46,074 nucleotides of DNA, from NCBI GenBank assembly GCA_910584785.1, contig CAJUDX010000003.1, positions 20,760 to 66,833 on the forward strand, written 5' to 3'. How positions within the stretch are numbered: the stretch's first letter is position 1; every line of letters starts with the position of its first letter. Of this stretch, positions 33,822 through 42,249 are shown piece by piece. The notes under the pieces are model-generated. The model worked only from the letters and a program-made list of their open reading frames with translations, ran no database searches and was not told the origin of the DNA. A program made the position numbers and the translations under genes. This DNA is from an uncultured Lachnospiraceae bacterium (lineage in GTDB: Bacteria; Bacillota; Clostridia; Lachnospirales; Lachnospiraceae).

Positions 33822-35447
33822 TCAGCGCGTAGCCACCCATTCCATCGCATAGGCCCAGGTCAGGAAATTCTGGCTCCAAATTCCCCCGTAATAGGCTACA
33901 GGAATCGGACAGGAAACACTTCCGGTCTCCAGTGTAACACTAGGTACAGGGCGAAGGCTTAACTGAATCCAGTCCTTAAATCCACCGCCCCCGGACGACG
34001 GAAGAATCCTGTAGCCGCCGGTTACCTTCGACATCAGCTGGGCAAATTCCAGAGATTCCTCCCTCACCTTATTTCCACGAATATCCCAGTAAATCACATT
34101 GCCCATTGAATGATAATGAATAACCGCTGACCAGGGGTAATCCGGGTTATTATACAGATTAATCATCGCCTGGGTTTCCGGCTCAGAGGCCGGCATCAGT
34201 CCGCGGAAGCCGCTGGAAGAAGGAATCCCGGCGCCAATCTCTTCCCAGAGCGCGTCAAAATTCAAATTCAAATCCACGCCGCGGGCATTCGCCTTCCAGT
34301 GACTATAATAAGAGGCCGTATCCAGCCCGGCCTTTCCCCTGGCTAAATCGGAAAGGTAACACTGATTAATCTCTTCCTTAAGCTGAGGCGAACGAATAGC
34401 GTCCGGTCCAAACTGGCTGATGGAAATGCCGTCAGGATTAGTCATCGGCACAAAATGTACAGCAACATAATTAAACATTTCACTTAACGGCATATTATGA
34501 AATGATCCCGTATCGTAATTTGCCAAAATTAATTCCATCTGCTGCATCATCATTAACGGATTCATATATTCCCTGGCATGAATCCCGCCCTGAATTAAAA
34601 TATGTTTGGGTGCCTGCACATTGCCGATAATACAGTCATAAATTTTCCGGTTATCTAACGATTCTCCCATCTCCCGGATATGTAACTTATCCCCATAGCG
34701 CACTTTTAACAGACTTATATCCAAAACCATCTGATCATAACAGTACTTATCCGTCACCTGGACAATGGAATTTGACACATCCGCAAGTGCAACTGACCCA
34801 TCCGCTGCCATCATCCCGCGAATCGGCTGCGACGGCAAAACCTGCACCGGATTGGGAATCGGAAGAATATCATCCGTCTGCACCACAGGAACCTGTGTCT
34901 CCGGTTCCGGTTCCGGCTCCGGCTCCTCATAAGAAAAACCCGGACCGCGGGAAAAATCCTTTGTCGTTTCTGCCGTACCTGTCGTCTGTGTCACACCCGA
35001 AGGTTTCTCTGTGCCTGTCCCCTGCGCCGCACCCGGAATTTCCGTCGTACCTGTTCCCTGCGCCGCACCTGAAACTTCTGTCGTACCTGTCCCCTGCGTC
35101 ATACCCGAAGTTCCTGTACCTGATGATTCTGCAGCAGGTACACTTCCCACTGAAACCGTTCCATTCCCTCCGTCTGCAGTTTCCTGACCGGTAAATCCAA
35201 CTGGCGAAACAGTAATACTTCCGCTGCCGCTCTCTGCCAAACCCTCTGAAACTGAACCGCCTCCTGCATTCTCTCCGGGAACAGTTGTCACTTTTGTCTC
35301 CTCATCCAGCGGCGCGGAAGGAACCACAACTGCCGTATCTATCGTCGAACCACCCTGATCGGCTATGTCTGCCAAAACCTGTACAGGGCTGGATAAAGTT
35401 AAAACTGCCGCACTGACCAATGCTGTCCATCGATAATAGTTTCTCAT
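33822..35447 (-). CDS. Secreted M14-family zinc carboxypeptidase
   Basis: A probable extracellular metallopeptidase of 541 residues. Residues 1-27 are a signal peptide (positive MRNYYRW, hydrophobic core, cleavage near VLA-D). Residues about 28-200 are a low-complexity linker rich in Gly, Thr and Ser with four 12-residue repeats and an EPEPEPEPE stretch. The M14 domain follows. Zinc ligands are expected at His290 and Glu293 (GGIHAREYMNP) and at a His in VIHYHSMG, with the catalytic Glu507 in TLETG. M14 proteins of this type include peptidases of wall peptides, so a murein substrate is plausible but not shown. GGAGGAG precedes the ATG. Confidence 0.9.
   Translation of the reverse strand: MRNYYRWTALVSAAVLTLSSPVQVLADIADQGGSTIDTAVVVPSAPLDEETKVTTVPGENAGGGSVSEGLAESGSGSITVSPVGFTGQETADGGNGTVSVGSVPAAESSGTGTSGMTQGTGTTEVSGAAQGTGTTEIPGAAQGTGTEKPSGVTQTTGTAETTKDFSRGPGFSYEEPEPEPEPETQVPVVQTDDILPIPNPVQVLPSQPIRGMMAADGSVALADVSNSIVQVTDKYCYDQMVLDISLLKVRYGDKLHIREMGESLDNRKIYDCIIGNVQAPKHILIQGGIHAREYMNPLMMMQQMELILANYDTGSFHNMPLSEMFNYVAVHFVPMTNPDGISISQFGPDAIRSPQLKEEINQCYLSDLARGKAGLDTASYYSHWKANARGVDLNLNFDALWEEIGAGIPSSSGFRGLMPASEPETQAMINLYNNPDYPWSAVIHYHSMGNVIYWDIRGNKVREESLEFAQLMSKVTGGYRILPSSGGGGFKDWIQLSLRPVPSVTLETGSVSCPIPVAYYGGIWSQNFLTWAYAMEWVATR
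34962..35105. repeat. Four 36-bp (12-codon) repeats in the M14 peptidase linker
   Basis: Residues 115-162 are four imperfect units of 12: GMTQGTGTTEVS, GAAQGTGTTEIP, GAAQGTGTEKPS and GVTQTTGTAETT. The first three are most alike. They lie in the disordered linker between signal peptide and catalytic domain. Confidence 0.85.
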
Positions 35448-35488
35448 CTTTTTCTCCTCCTGAGCAATATCGTATATCAAGTGTCCCT

Positions 35489-35497
35489 ATTATAGCA
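35489..35497 (-). promoter_or_regulatory. Extended -10 promoter of the M14 peptidase gene
   Basis: TATAAT (35494-35489) is preceded by TGC, forming an extended -10 (TGnTATAAT) about 40 bases upstream of the start codon. No good -35 is seen. Confidence 0.6.
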
Positions 35498-35581
35498 CAA
35501 TTCTTTTTCGATAGCCTTTACAACTTTCTTACAACATTTGCACGATACGAAAAGCACAGCTGCATTCATTTGCCATAAGCA

Positions 35582-35610
35582 AAGCTCCGCCGGAAAAACC
35601 AGCGAAGCTT
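35582..35610 (-). terminator. Hairpin terminator after pnp
   Basis: On the minus strand AAGCTTCGCTGG (35610-35599) pairs over 12 bases, two of them G-U, with CCGGCGGAGCTT (35593-35582) around a T5 loop. The T-tail is weak, so it may act as a 3' stabiliser rather than a full terminator. Confidence 0.6.
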
Positions 35611-35623
35611 CCTTAAATATCTC

Positions 35624-37735
35624 CTATTTCCCAGCCTTCTCTATATCTGCAGGTTTCATACTTAAATTAATTCTTCCCATCTTATCCACTTCGATAACCT
35701 TCACCGTAACTTCATCGCCGATGTTCACCACATCTTCAACCTTAGCCACGCGCTTATCCGAAAGCTTGGAAATATGAATCATTCCATCCTTATTGGGCGC
35801 CAGCTGCACAAAGGCCCCAAAATTCATCAGGCGGACAACCGTACCTGTAAGCACCATTCCCGTCTCAATCTCAGTTACAATGCTCTCGATAATCTTAATT
35901 GCCTTTTTGATCATCTCGCTGTCCGTGCCGCACACCGATACCACGCCATCATCACTGATATCAATCTTAACGCCGGTTTCCTCGATAATCTTATTGATCA
36001 CCTTACCCTGCTTACCCACAACATCGCCAATCTTCATCGGGTCAATGGTAATGGTATCAATCTTAGGCGCATACTTGCTCAGTTCCATCCTTGGCTTGTC
36101 AATCACCGGGGCCATGATCTGATCCATAATATACATCCTGGCTTCCTTCGTTCGGGCAATGGCCTCCTCCACGATCGGTCGCGTAAGTCCATGAATCTTA
36201 ATATCCATCTGGATAGCCGTAATTCCCTTATGGGTTCCTGCCACCTTAAAATCCATATCGCCAAAGAAGTCCTCAAGACCCTGGATATCCGTCAATACCA
36301 GATAATCGTCGTCGGATTCTCCCGTTACCAGCCCACAGGAAATTCCTGCCACCATATCCTTAATCGGAACTCCAGCCGCCATCAGCGAGAGTGAAGAAGC
36401 GCAGACGGAAGCCTGGGAAGTTGAACCATTGGATTCCATTGTTTCCGAGACGGTGCGGATCGCATAGGGGAAGTCCTCCACGGAAGGAAGCACCGGTAAA
36501 AGTGCTCTCTCCGCCAACGCCCCATGACCGATTTCCCGTCGTCCCGGCCCCCGGCTTGCTCTGGCCTCGCCCACGGAATAGCCAGGGAAATTATAATGAT
36601 GCATATAGCGCTTTTCTGTAATATAATCATTCAGCCCGTCCACCTTCTGCACCTCAGATAACGGCGCCAGGGTACAGATATTTAAAATCTGGGTCTGTCC
36701 ACGGGTAAACATACCTGAACCGTGAACCCTGGGCAGAATATCCACTTCTGCAGCCAAGGGGCGGATTTGATGAATCTGACGCCCGTCAGGACGCTTATGA
36801 TCCTTTAAGATCATCTTGCGCACCGTTTTCTTTTCATACTGGTAAATCGCATCACCCAGCATCGCCAGGGCTTCCTCATCTTCCGCAAACGCCTCTTCTA
36901 AGCGTTCAGTAATCCGGGCAATATTCTCCTCGCGCTTTTGCTTTTCATCGGTAAATACAGCGTCCTCCATCTCCTCCTGGGGAACCAGCTCTTTAATTCG
37001 GGCAAATAATTCCTCAGGCACGGCATAGGAATCATACTGGTGCTTTTCCTTCCCGCACTCTGCAACAATGGAATCAAAAAACGCTATAATCGTCTGATTA
37101 ATCTCATGTGCCTGATAAATAGCCTCAATCATCACATCCTCAGCCACTTCATTCGCCCCGGCTTCAATCATAATCACCTTTTCCCGCGTGGAAGCCACGG
37201 TAAGGGCTAAATCCGAAACCTGCTTCTGTGCATTTGTCGGATTGACAATTAACTTTCCGTCAATCAATCCCATCTGCGTGGCAGCGCAAGGACCATCAAA
37301 CGGAATATCGGAAACTGAGGTTGCCAGGGAAGATCCTAACATCGCCAAAAGTTCCGGGGATGCATCCTGATCCACACAGAGCACCAGATTATCCAGCAAG
37401 ACATCATTGCGGTAATCCTTAGGAAACAGCGGGCGCATCGGACGGTCAATCACACGGCAGGTCAATACAGCATTTTCTGCTGCCTTTCCCTCTCTTTTAT
37501 TAAAACCGCCCGGTATCTTTCCAACCGAATACATCTTTTCTTCATATTCTACTGATAAGGGGAAGAAATCAATACCATCCCTTGGCTTTTCTGAAGCGGT
37601 AGCCGTAGCCAAAAGAACGGTTTCCCCATAATGCATTAACACTGCCCCATTCGCCTGAGCAGCTACCCGGCCGATATCCACGCGCAGGGTGCGCCCGGCC
37701 AGTTCCATTTGATAAGTTTTATACTCTTTTGCCAT
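35624..37735 (-). CDS. pnp: Polyribonucleotide nucleotidyltransferase
   Basis: PNPase degrades RNA from the 3' end by phosphorolysis and is part of RNA turnover complexes. The 703-residue product has two RNase PH-like domains (GETVLLATATASEKPRDGIDFFP early; RPDGRQIHQIRPLAAEV and HGSGMFTRGQTQ in the second, with the DIQGLEDFFGDMDFKVAGT catalytic block). A KH domain (IGDVVGKQGKVINKIIEETG) and a C-terminal S1 domain (GTVVRLMNFGAFVQLAPNKDG) follow. AAAGGAGA lies before the ATG. It lies 58 bases downstream of rpsO, the conserved rpsO-pnp order. Confidence 0.97.
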   Translation of the reverse strand: MAKEYKTYQMELAGRTLRVDIGRVAAQANGAVLMHYGETVLLATATASEKPRDGIDFFPLSVEYEEKMYSVGKIPGGFNKREGKAAENAVLTCRVIDRPMRPLFPKDYRNDVLLDNLVLCVDQDASPELLAMLGSSLATSVSDIPFDGPCAATQMGLIDGKLIVNPTNAQKQVSDLALTVASTREKVIMIEAGANEVAEDVMIEAIYQAHEINQTIIAFFDSIVAECGKEKHQYDSYAVPEELFARIKELVPQEEMEDAVFTDEKQKREENIARITERLEEAFAEDEEALAMLGDAIYQYEKKTVRKMILKDHKRPDGRQIHQIRPLAAEVDILPRVHGSGMFTRGQTQILNICTLAPLSEVQKVDGLNDYITEKRYMHHYNFPGYSVGEARASRGPGRREIGHGALAERALLPVLPSVEDFPYAIRTVSETMESNGSTSQASVCASSLSLMAAGVPIKDMVAGISCGLVTGESDDDYLVLTDIQGLEDFFGDMDFKVAGTHKGITAIQMDIKIHGLTRPIVEEAIARTKEARMYIMDQIMAPVIDKPRMELSKYAPKIDTITIDPMKIGDVVGKQGKVINKIIEETGVKIDISDDGVVSVCGTDSEMIKKAIKIIESIVTEIETGMVLTGTVVRLMNFGAFVQLAPNKDGMIHISKLSDKRVAKVEDVVNIGDEVTVKVIEVDKMGRINLSMKPADIEKAGK

Positions 37736-37763
37736 TCTTTTTCTCCTTTAAAACATCACAAGA

Positions 37764-37783
37764 GGGTGGAGAAACCTCCACCC
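37764..37783 (-). terminator. rpsO-pnp intergenic hairpin
   Basis: GGGTGGAG and CTCCACCC form a perfect eight-base stem with a four-base loop between the rpsO stop and pnp. The minus-strand side lacks a U-run, so it probably acts as a processing site or partial terminator, as the rpsO-pnp hairpins of other bacteria do. Confidence 0.6.
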
Positions 37784-37793
37784 TTTTAGTAAA

Positions 37794-38060
37794 TTACTTT
37801 CTGATACCTAAACGCTCAATCAAAGCACGATAGCCTTCCAAATCTGTCTTTTTTAAATAATTCAGCAAACCTCGTCTCTGACCTACCATCATCAGCAGCC
37901 CCCGGCGGGAATGATGATCCTTGTCATTCTTCTTTAAATGCTCGGTCAATTCGGCAATCCTTGCCGTTAAAATGGCGATCTGAACTTCTGGAGAACCCGT
38001 ATCTCCTGGCTTTCTGCCGTACTCAGCGATAATTGCTGCCTTCTTTTCCTTTGAAATCAT
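37794..38060 (-). CDS. rpsO: Small-subunit ribosomal protein S15
   Basis: S15 binds the 16S rRNA central domain early in 30S assembly. The 88-residue product has the full family pattern: GDTGSPEVQIAILTARI, LTEHLKKNDKDHHSRRGL and the C-terminal GQRRGLLNYLKK. AAGGAGGA lies upstream of the ATG. A promoter and a leader of about 120 bases precede it; in other bacteria S15 represses its own translation through such leaders. Confidence 0.98.
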   Translation of the reverse strand: MISKEKKAAIIAEYGRKPGDTGSPEVQIAILTARIAELTEHLKKNDKDHHSRRGLLMMVGQRRGLLNYLKKTDLEGYRALIERLGIRK

Positions 38061-38185
38061 GATGATTTCCTCCTTAATTTAATCTTCATCAGCAGAATAC
38101 TTGCTTCTGCCTTAACTATCTGCCAAAACCAGGCCGGGGCTGGAGAAGCCGCCAACGGAGCCTTGGCATTCACTTGCACCGTATA
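38061..38185 (-). promoter_or_regulatory. rpsO 5' leader with possible S15 autoregulatory fold
   Basis: From the predicted start near 38179 the transcript has about 120 bases before the rpsO ATG. It contains GCCAAGGCTCCGTTGGC, a hairpin with a GCCAA/TTGGC stem, and further G/C-rich complementary segments around CCAGCCCCGGCCTGG. Several unrelated S15 leader structures are known in bacteria. I could not match this one to a specific class. Confidence 0.4.
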
Positions 38186-38214
38186 ACTATAGCATAGGGA
38201 AATAACCTTGTCAA
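38186..38214 (-). promoter_or_regulatory. Sigma-A promoter of rpsO-pnp
   Basis: Consensus TTGACA (38214-38209), a 17-base spacer and TATAGT (38191-38186). Confidence 0.85.
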
Positions 38215-38251
38215 TCGAATTTGTAATCAAATTTTCCCCATCATATTTTCT

Positions 38252-38295
38252 CATGAAAGACCTCCCGGCGCCCATACCTGCACCGGGATTTCATG
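38252..38295. repeat. Inverted repeat between the LytTR gene and the rpsO promoter
   Basis: CATGAAA (38252-38258) and TCCCGG (38263-38268) pair with CCGGGA (38283-38288) and TTTCATG (38289-38295), giving a 7+6 bp stem with a small bulge and a 14-base loop. There is no T-run on either side, so its role is unclear; it may end the LytTR transcript. Confidence 0.5.
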
Positions 38296-38393
38296 GGACA
38301 GAGTGAAGGACTGCCCGACCTGTTCACCTTAGCAAAGACGGAAAAAAACTGCAATTTCCTTTTCCCTTTCGCAGGCATTTCCCGCCCTTTCGT

Positions 38394-39008
38394 TTATTTT
38401 TCCCCGATTACCGCCCTCAGATTTATCCGGCTGCCTCCCCTTTCATCCCAAAACAAAAGCAATCTTTCCCTAACCTGCTTCTTGCGCCGGCTGCTGATGG
38501 AAAGGCTTACTCCATTGCGCAGAATAAGGTTACTGCCTTCCATATGGCGCACATGAATAAGATTAACTAAACAGTTTCGATGTATCCGAAAAAAATAAGC
38601 AGAAGAAAGACGCTCTTCCTCCTGTTTCATATTTGTGCCAATGCGATAGCTCTGATGATAGTCATAAACGCTGACTTCTTTCTGGACAGACTGCAGATAA
38701 TAAATTTCCTCCTCATACATGGCAATCATTTTACCGCCAAAATACCACACCTGGCGAGAGCTGTTTTTTACCATTCCGCGCCATAAACGATCCAAAGAAG
38801 AAAGAAAATGTCCCCAGCTTATCCGGTTGCGCAGGGGGCTGCAAAGAATAATTATCTCATACCGCTTTGTCTGAACAGCCTGCCATAACTGACTTTCGCT
38901 GTCCAGATAGTCTGCCTCAATCGGGGCGATTTTATCCTGACTTAAGGTAAATCCAGTTCTAAAAAACCGGTGCCATTCCTGATTTGTGCTAAATACTGCA
39001 ATTCTCAT
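38394..39008 (-). CDS. LytTR-family DNA-binding regulator with degenerate N-terminal domain
   Basis: The 204-residue protein has a C-terminal LytTR domain from about 95 to 190: YYLQSVQKEVSVYD, then FFRIHRNCLVNLIHVRHME and LSISSRRKKQVRERLL. Such domains bind direct repeats upstream of virulence, cell-wall or competence genes. The N-terminal 90 residues have the length of a receiver domain, but no aspartate lies at the expected strand end (YEIIILCSPLRN), so phosphorylation control is unlikely. No histidine kinase is adjacent. GGAGGA lies six bases before the ATG at 39008. Target genes are unknown. Confidence 0.85.
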   Translation of the reverse strand: MRIAVFSTNQEWHRFFRTGFTLSQDKIAPIEADYLDSESQLWQAVQTKRYEIIILCSPLRNRISWGHFLSSLDRLWRGMVKNSSRQVWYFGGKMIAMYEEEIYYLQSVQKEVSVYDYHQSYRIGTNMKQEEERLSSAYFFRIHRNCLVNLIHVRHMEGSNLILRNGVSLSISSRRKKQVRERLLLFWDERGGSRINLRAVIGEK

Positions 39009-39204
39009 CTTGTTCCTCCGTTTTCTTCCATGAATAACGTTCAACATTGGCAATTGCTTAATAGCCTGACTATGATGTTATACGGAAGAAAACAGTATTT
39101 ATAACCTTACTTTTCATGGTCATTTTCGGTAAATTCCCGGAAAAGCGGGGGTATAGAGTTCAGGTTCATGATAGAAGAAAACAGACTTTCCGATAAAAGA
39201 AAAG

Positions 39205-39215
39205 TATGGTATACT
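39205..39215 (+). promoter_or_regulatory. Extended -10 promoter of the radical SAM gene
   Basis: TATGGTATACT fits the extended -10 pattern TRTGnTATAAT-like at 39205-39215. It lies inside the longest open frame, which argues that translation begins at the later ATG at 39243. Confidence 0.5.
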
Positions 39216-39242
39216 TGTCAAAAACAGGAGAGCGCCCATACC

Positions 39243-40196
39243 ATGTCTATTTCTTTTTCCCTTTATGAACAATGTACCTTATGTCCCAGAATGTGCCGCA
39301 TTGACCGAAGAACGCATACGGGTGCCTGCGGCTGTTCGAATCGTTTAACCGCAGCCAGGGCTGCCCTGCATTACTGGGAGGAGCCCTGCATCAGCGGCAA
39401 TGCTGCTTTGCAGAATAACAACAGCAATACAGGACAGATACCCGGCGGCAGCGGGACAGTATTTTTTAGCGGTTGTACACTTAGATGCTGCTACTGTCAA
39501 AATTATACCATCAGTCAGGAAAACCTGGGAAAGGAAATCACGGTTAATCGCCTGGCAGATATCTTTTTATCGATTCAGGCGCAGGGGGCGTATAATCTTA
39601 ACCTGGTAACACCAACACAGTTTTTGCCCCATATTGTAAAGGCTCTGGCTATGGTTAAGTCTGAACTTAATCTTCCCGTCATCTATAATTGCAGCGGTTA
39701 TGAGAGAGTGGAAATTATCGATGCGCTTCATGATAAGGTACAAATTTACTTGCCGGATATTAAGTATTTCAGCCCGGATTTATCCTGGCGCTATTCCCGT
39801 GCAAATGATTATTTTGATGTTGCCTCCAAAGCCATTCTCCGCATGATTAAGCAGACAGGACCTCCTGTTTTTGATGAGGAAACCGGACGGTTAAAGCAGG
39901 GGGTTCTTCTGCGCCACATGGTTCTTCCCGGTGCAATTAAGGACTCTTTTCAGATCTTACACTGGATGAAAGAATACTTGCCGGAAAAGAGTTTTCTCAT
40001 CAGCCTGATGAGCCAGTACACACCTTTTTATCATGCGTCAGATTACCCGGAAATCAACCGCAGAGTGACGATCTACGAATACCGGAAAGTGGTTGATGAG
40101 GCTATCCGTTTAGGGCTGACCCATGGTTTTATGCAGGAAAAAAGCAGCGCAAAAGAAGAATACACGCCGCCTTTTTCTACCCTTGAAGGGATTTAA
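39243..40196 (+). CDS. Radical SAM protein, pyruvate formate-lyase-activating-like
   Basis: A 317-residue radical SAM protein. A cysteine-rich N-terminus (CTLCPRMCR, GACGC) precedes the radical SAM cluster motif CTLRCCYC (CxxxCxxC), then a TIM-barrel-like body (NLNLVTPTQFLPH, YNCSGYERVEII, YLPDIKYFSPDLSWRYS). Families of this type are annotated as PflA-like or AmmeMemoRadiSam-related; no glycyl-radical enzyme lies nearby, so the substrate is unknown. The ATG at 39243 is chosen from the promoter-like sequence inside the longer frame; AGGAG is 12 bases upstream, a long spacing. An ATG at 39168 is the alternative. Confidence 0.82.
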   Translation: MSISFSLYEQCTLCPRMCRIDRRTHTGACGCSNRLTAARAALHYWEEPCISGNAALQNNNSNTGQIPGGSGTVFFSGCTLRCCYCQNYTISQENLGKEITVNRLADIFLSIQAQGAYNLNLVTPTQFLPHIVKALAMVKSELNLPVIYNCSGYERVEIIDALHDKVQIYLPDIKYFSPDLSWRYSRANDYFDVASKAILRMIKQTGPPVFDEETGRLKQGVLLRHMVLPGAIKDSFQILHWMKEYLPEKSFLISLMSQYTPFYHASDYPEINRRVTIYEYRKVVDEAIRLGLTHGFMQEKSSAKEEYTPPFSTLEGI

Positions 40197-40661
40197 CCAT
40201 AAACTATATTTGAGAATTTCTATTTCTTTGATGTCAATCTTTTCAACAAAGTATACTTTATCGGACGAAGTCCGCCTGCCCGAAGGGCTCTGTGTTTGCG
40301 AGTGCCTGGAAAGGTATACTTTTTCGAAAAAAATTTCCATACTTTTCCGCTAAAGCGAAGTCATGTTTCATCGTCACCACGCTTTCGCCTGTTGATTAAC
40401 CGGCTGAAAATCTGCTGTCTGAAGGTATTATCAAATTAAGAATAAATCGTAAACCAGCAAAGTTTATATATCATTCTCAAGCCAACGCAGCAGCGCAGTC
40501 AGGGCCTATTCCAAAAGGAATCCCCTATATAACGCCGGCGCTTAGCGAGGTCTTTTCGAGCTTAACGTCCGCTGCGTTCTATGTGGAGCGAAAGCATGGT
40601 GACGTTGGAATAGGCCCTGCCGGAGCGGACGGACTTAAAAATGTTTCGAAAAAGTATCCCT
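40197..40661. other. Convergent spacer rich in inverted repeats
   Basis: This 465-base stretch between two convergent genes contains no credible gene. It holds two small GAA-loop hairpins: CGGAC-GAA-GTCCG at 40262-40274 and GCCC-GAA-GGGC at 40278-40288. Three long-range inverted pairs follow: 40316-40329 with 40644-40657 (14 of 14), 40372-40388 with 40588-40604 (16 of 17), and 40500-40513 with 40606-40619 (14 of 14). The last two cross each other, so they cannot all form at once. The pattern resembles a decayed or non-autonomous repeat element, but no transposase or clear target duplication is present. Confidence 0.6.
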
Positions 40662-42068
40662 TTAATGCACCAGCTTTGCCTGAAGCACCGCCTGTCTTTC
40701 TTCTTCGCCAAACTGCTTTTGTAATTTTTTTATACAGTGCCCAAAAGCTGGAACCAGGAAAATATCTGCAAAAATCCAGGCCAGAGGCGAGGAAAGGCAG
40801 ACTGCCGGATAGCCCAGGACGGGAACCATGACAAATCCCATAAATGCCCTGGCAAGCATTTCAAAAACACCGGCAAATACAGCAAAACCGCTAAAGCCCA
40901 AACCCTGAATCGTAAACCGGTAGACATTGACAAAGACGAGAGCGATAAAGAACAGGGCATTGACCAGAAGATACTGGTAGGCCTGACGGATAACCTCTAC
41001 CTCTGCCGCGTCCACAAACAGACGGGGAATCTGCTTTCCAAAAAGGAAGGTGATGACAAGGGCGGACAGGGCGTAAAGGATTCCAATGCCATTCGCAGAA
41101 CGTACCCCCTGAGCAATACGCTGCAATTTCCTTGCCCCTATATTTTGCCCCGCATAGGTCGCCATCGTTCCCCCAAGGGCATCAAAGGGACAGCAAAACA
41201 GCATACTGATCTTTTGTGCTGCCGCCACAGAAGCCACTGCTACTGAGCCAAGACCATTGATTGCCGTCTGAATAACCACAGAGCCGATAGCAGTAATTGA
41301 ATATTGGAGCCCCATGGGGATTCCCATATTGCACAGGATTTTTACATGCGTCCTGTTCCATGGCAGTTCGTCTTTTTCCAGTTTTAAAATCGTAAATCGC
41401 TTCCGCATATAGGCCAGGCAAAGAAGGCCGGATATAGCCTGCGAGATAACCGTCGCATAGGCCGCACCCTCTGCCCCTGTCCCTGCAAATACGATAAAGG
41501 CAAAATCCAGAATAACATTTAGCACACTGGAAATTATTAAAAATACCACCGGTGTCCGGGAATCGCCCAGAGAACGGATAATACCCGCCAGTAAATTATA
41601 GAGGAAGGTCGCCGGAATCCCTAAAAAAATAAAGAAAATATAGTTATAGGCGCCCTGAATAATATTCTGAGGTGTGCGCATCCACACCAGAATGTCCCAG
41701 GTGAACCAGCTAATTATGGTAGTCATAACGGCGGCAAAGAGAATGGACAGCCAGCCCGCATTTGCCACAAACCTTCGCATATCCTTAAAATCGCCTGCAC
41801 CAAAACGCTGCGCTACCGGAATCGAAAAACCGGAACACAAACCAATAACAAAGCCATTGATCATAAAATTAATTGCCCCGGTGGAACCAACTGCTGCCAG
41901 CGCATCCACCCCCAGGCATTTTCCCACAATAACGGAATCCACCATACTGTAAAACTGCTGAAACAACATCCCCAACAGCATCGGCACCGCAAAGCCTAAA
42001 ATCAGCTTTGCCGGGCTCCCCTCTGTCATATTTTTCATTGGTACCGCCTTTACTCCTGCTTTACCCAT
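40662..42068 (-). CDS. MATE-family multidrug/Na+ efflux protein
   Basis: A 12-helix antiporter of the MATE family that exports cationic drugs or metabolites using a sodium or proton gradient. The 468-residue product shows FAVPMLLGMLFQQFYSMVDSVIVGKCLG at the start of the first bundle and repeats the pattern in the second (GIPMGLQYSITAIGSVVIQ). SLGDSRTPV and GAEGAAYATVISQAISG are also characteristic. GGTGAG lies six bases before the ATG. It has its own promoter at 42152-42180 and is separated from the upstream RNA unit by a terminator. The substrate is unknown. Confidence 0.94.
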   Translation of the reverse strand: MGKAGVKAVPMKNMTEGSPAKLILGFAVPMLLGMLFQQFYSMVDSVIVGKCLGVDALAAVGSTGAINFMINGFVIGLCSGFSIPVAQRFGAGDFKDMRRFVANAGWLSILFAAVMTTIISWFTWDILVWMRTPQNIIQGAYNYIFFIFLGIPATFLYNLLAGIIRSLGDSRTPVVFLIISSVLNVILDFAFIVFAGTGAEGAAYATVISQAISGLLCLAYMRKRFTILKLEKDELPWNRTHVKILCNMGIPMGLQYSITAIGSVVIQTAINGLGSVAVASVAAAQKISMLFCCPFDALGGTMATYAGQNIGARKLQRIAQGVRSANGIGILYALSALVITFLFGKQIPRLFVDAAEVEVIRQAYQYLLVNALFFIALVFVNVYRFTIQGLGFSGFAVFAGVFEMLARAFMGFVMVPVLGYPAVCLSSPLAWIFADIFLVPAFGHCIKKLQKQFGEEERQAVLQAKLVH

Positions 42069-42151
42069 TAATTCTCACCAGTCCCTTTCCTGTCAATTTA
42101 TTTTGTCCCTATTTTTTGTCTTAGTTTCAAAGTATTCATCCTTGTGGTGAG

Positions 42152-42180
42152 ATTCTATAGGAAAAAATCCATTTTTGCAA
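42152..42180 (-). promoter_or_regulatory. Sigma-A promoter of the MATE gene
   Basis: TTGCAA (42180-42175), a 17-base spacer and TAGAAT (42157-42152) give a leader of about 77 bases. Confidence 0.6.
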
Positions 42181-42206
42181 TCGCTATTTTGCACAAAAAA
42201 GAACGC

Positions 42207-42249
42207 AAAAAATAAAAGCGGGTATCTATTTTTCTTCTTAGATACCCGC
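42207..42249 (-). terminator. Strong intrinsic terminator of the candidate noncoding RNA
   Basis: GCGGGTATCT (42249-42240) pairs perfectly with AGATACCCGC (42227-42218) around a 12-base loop, followed by TTTTATTTTTT on the minus strand. It stops transcription before the MATE promoter. Confidence 0.92.

Noticed and set aside
38057..38275. A 72-codon minus-strand frame covering the rpsO leader
   Set aside because: It overlaps the rpsO promoter and start region and shows no family similarity.
39033..39048. LytTR binding repeats before the LytTR gene
   Set aside because: One perfect half-site (AACGTTATT) is present, but the second overlaps it instead of being about 12 bases away, so it does not form a standard site.
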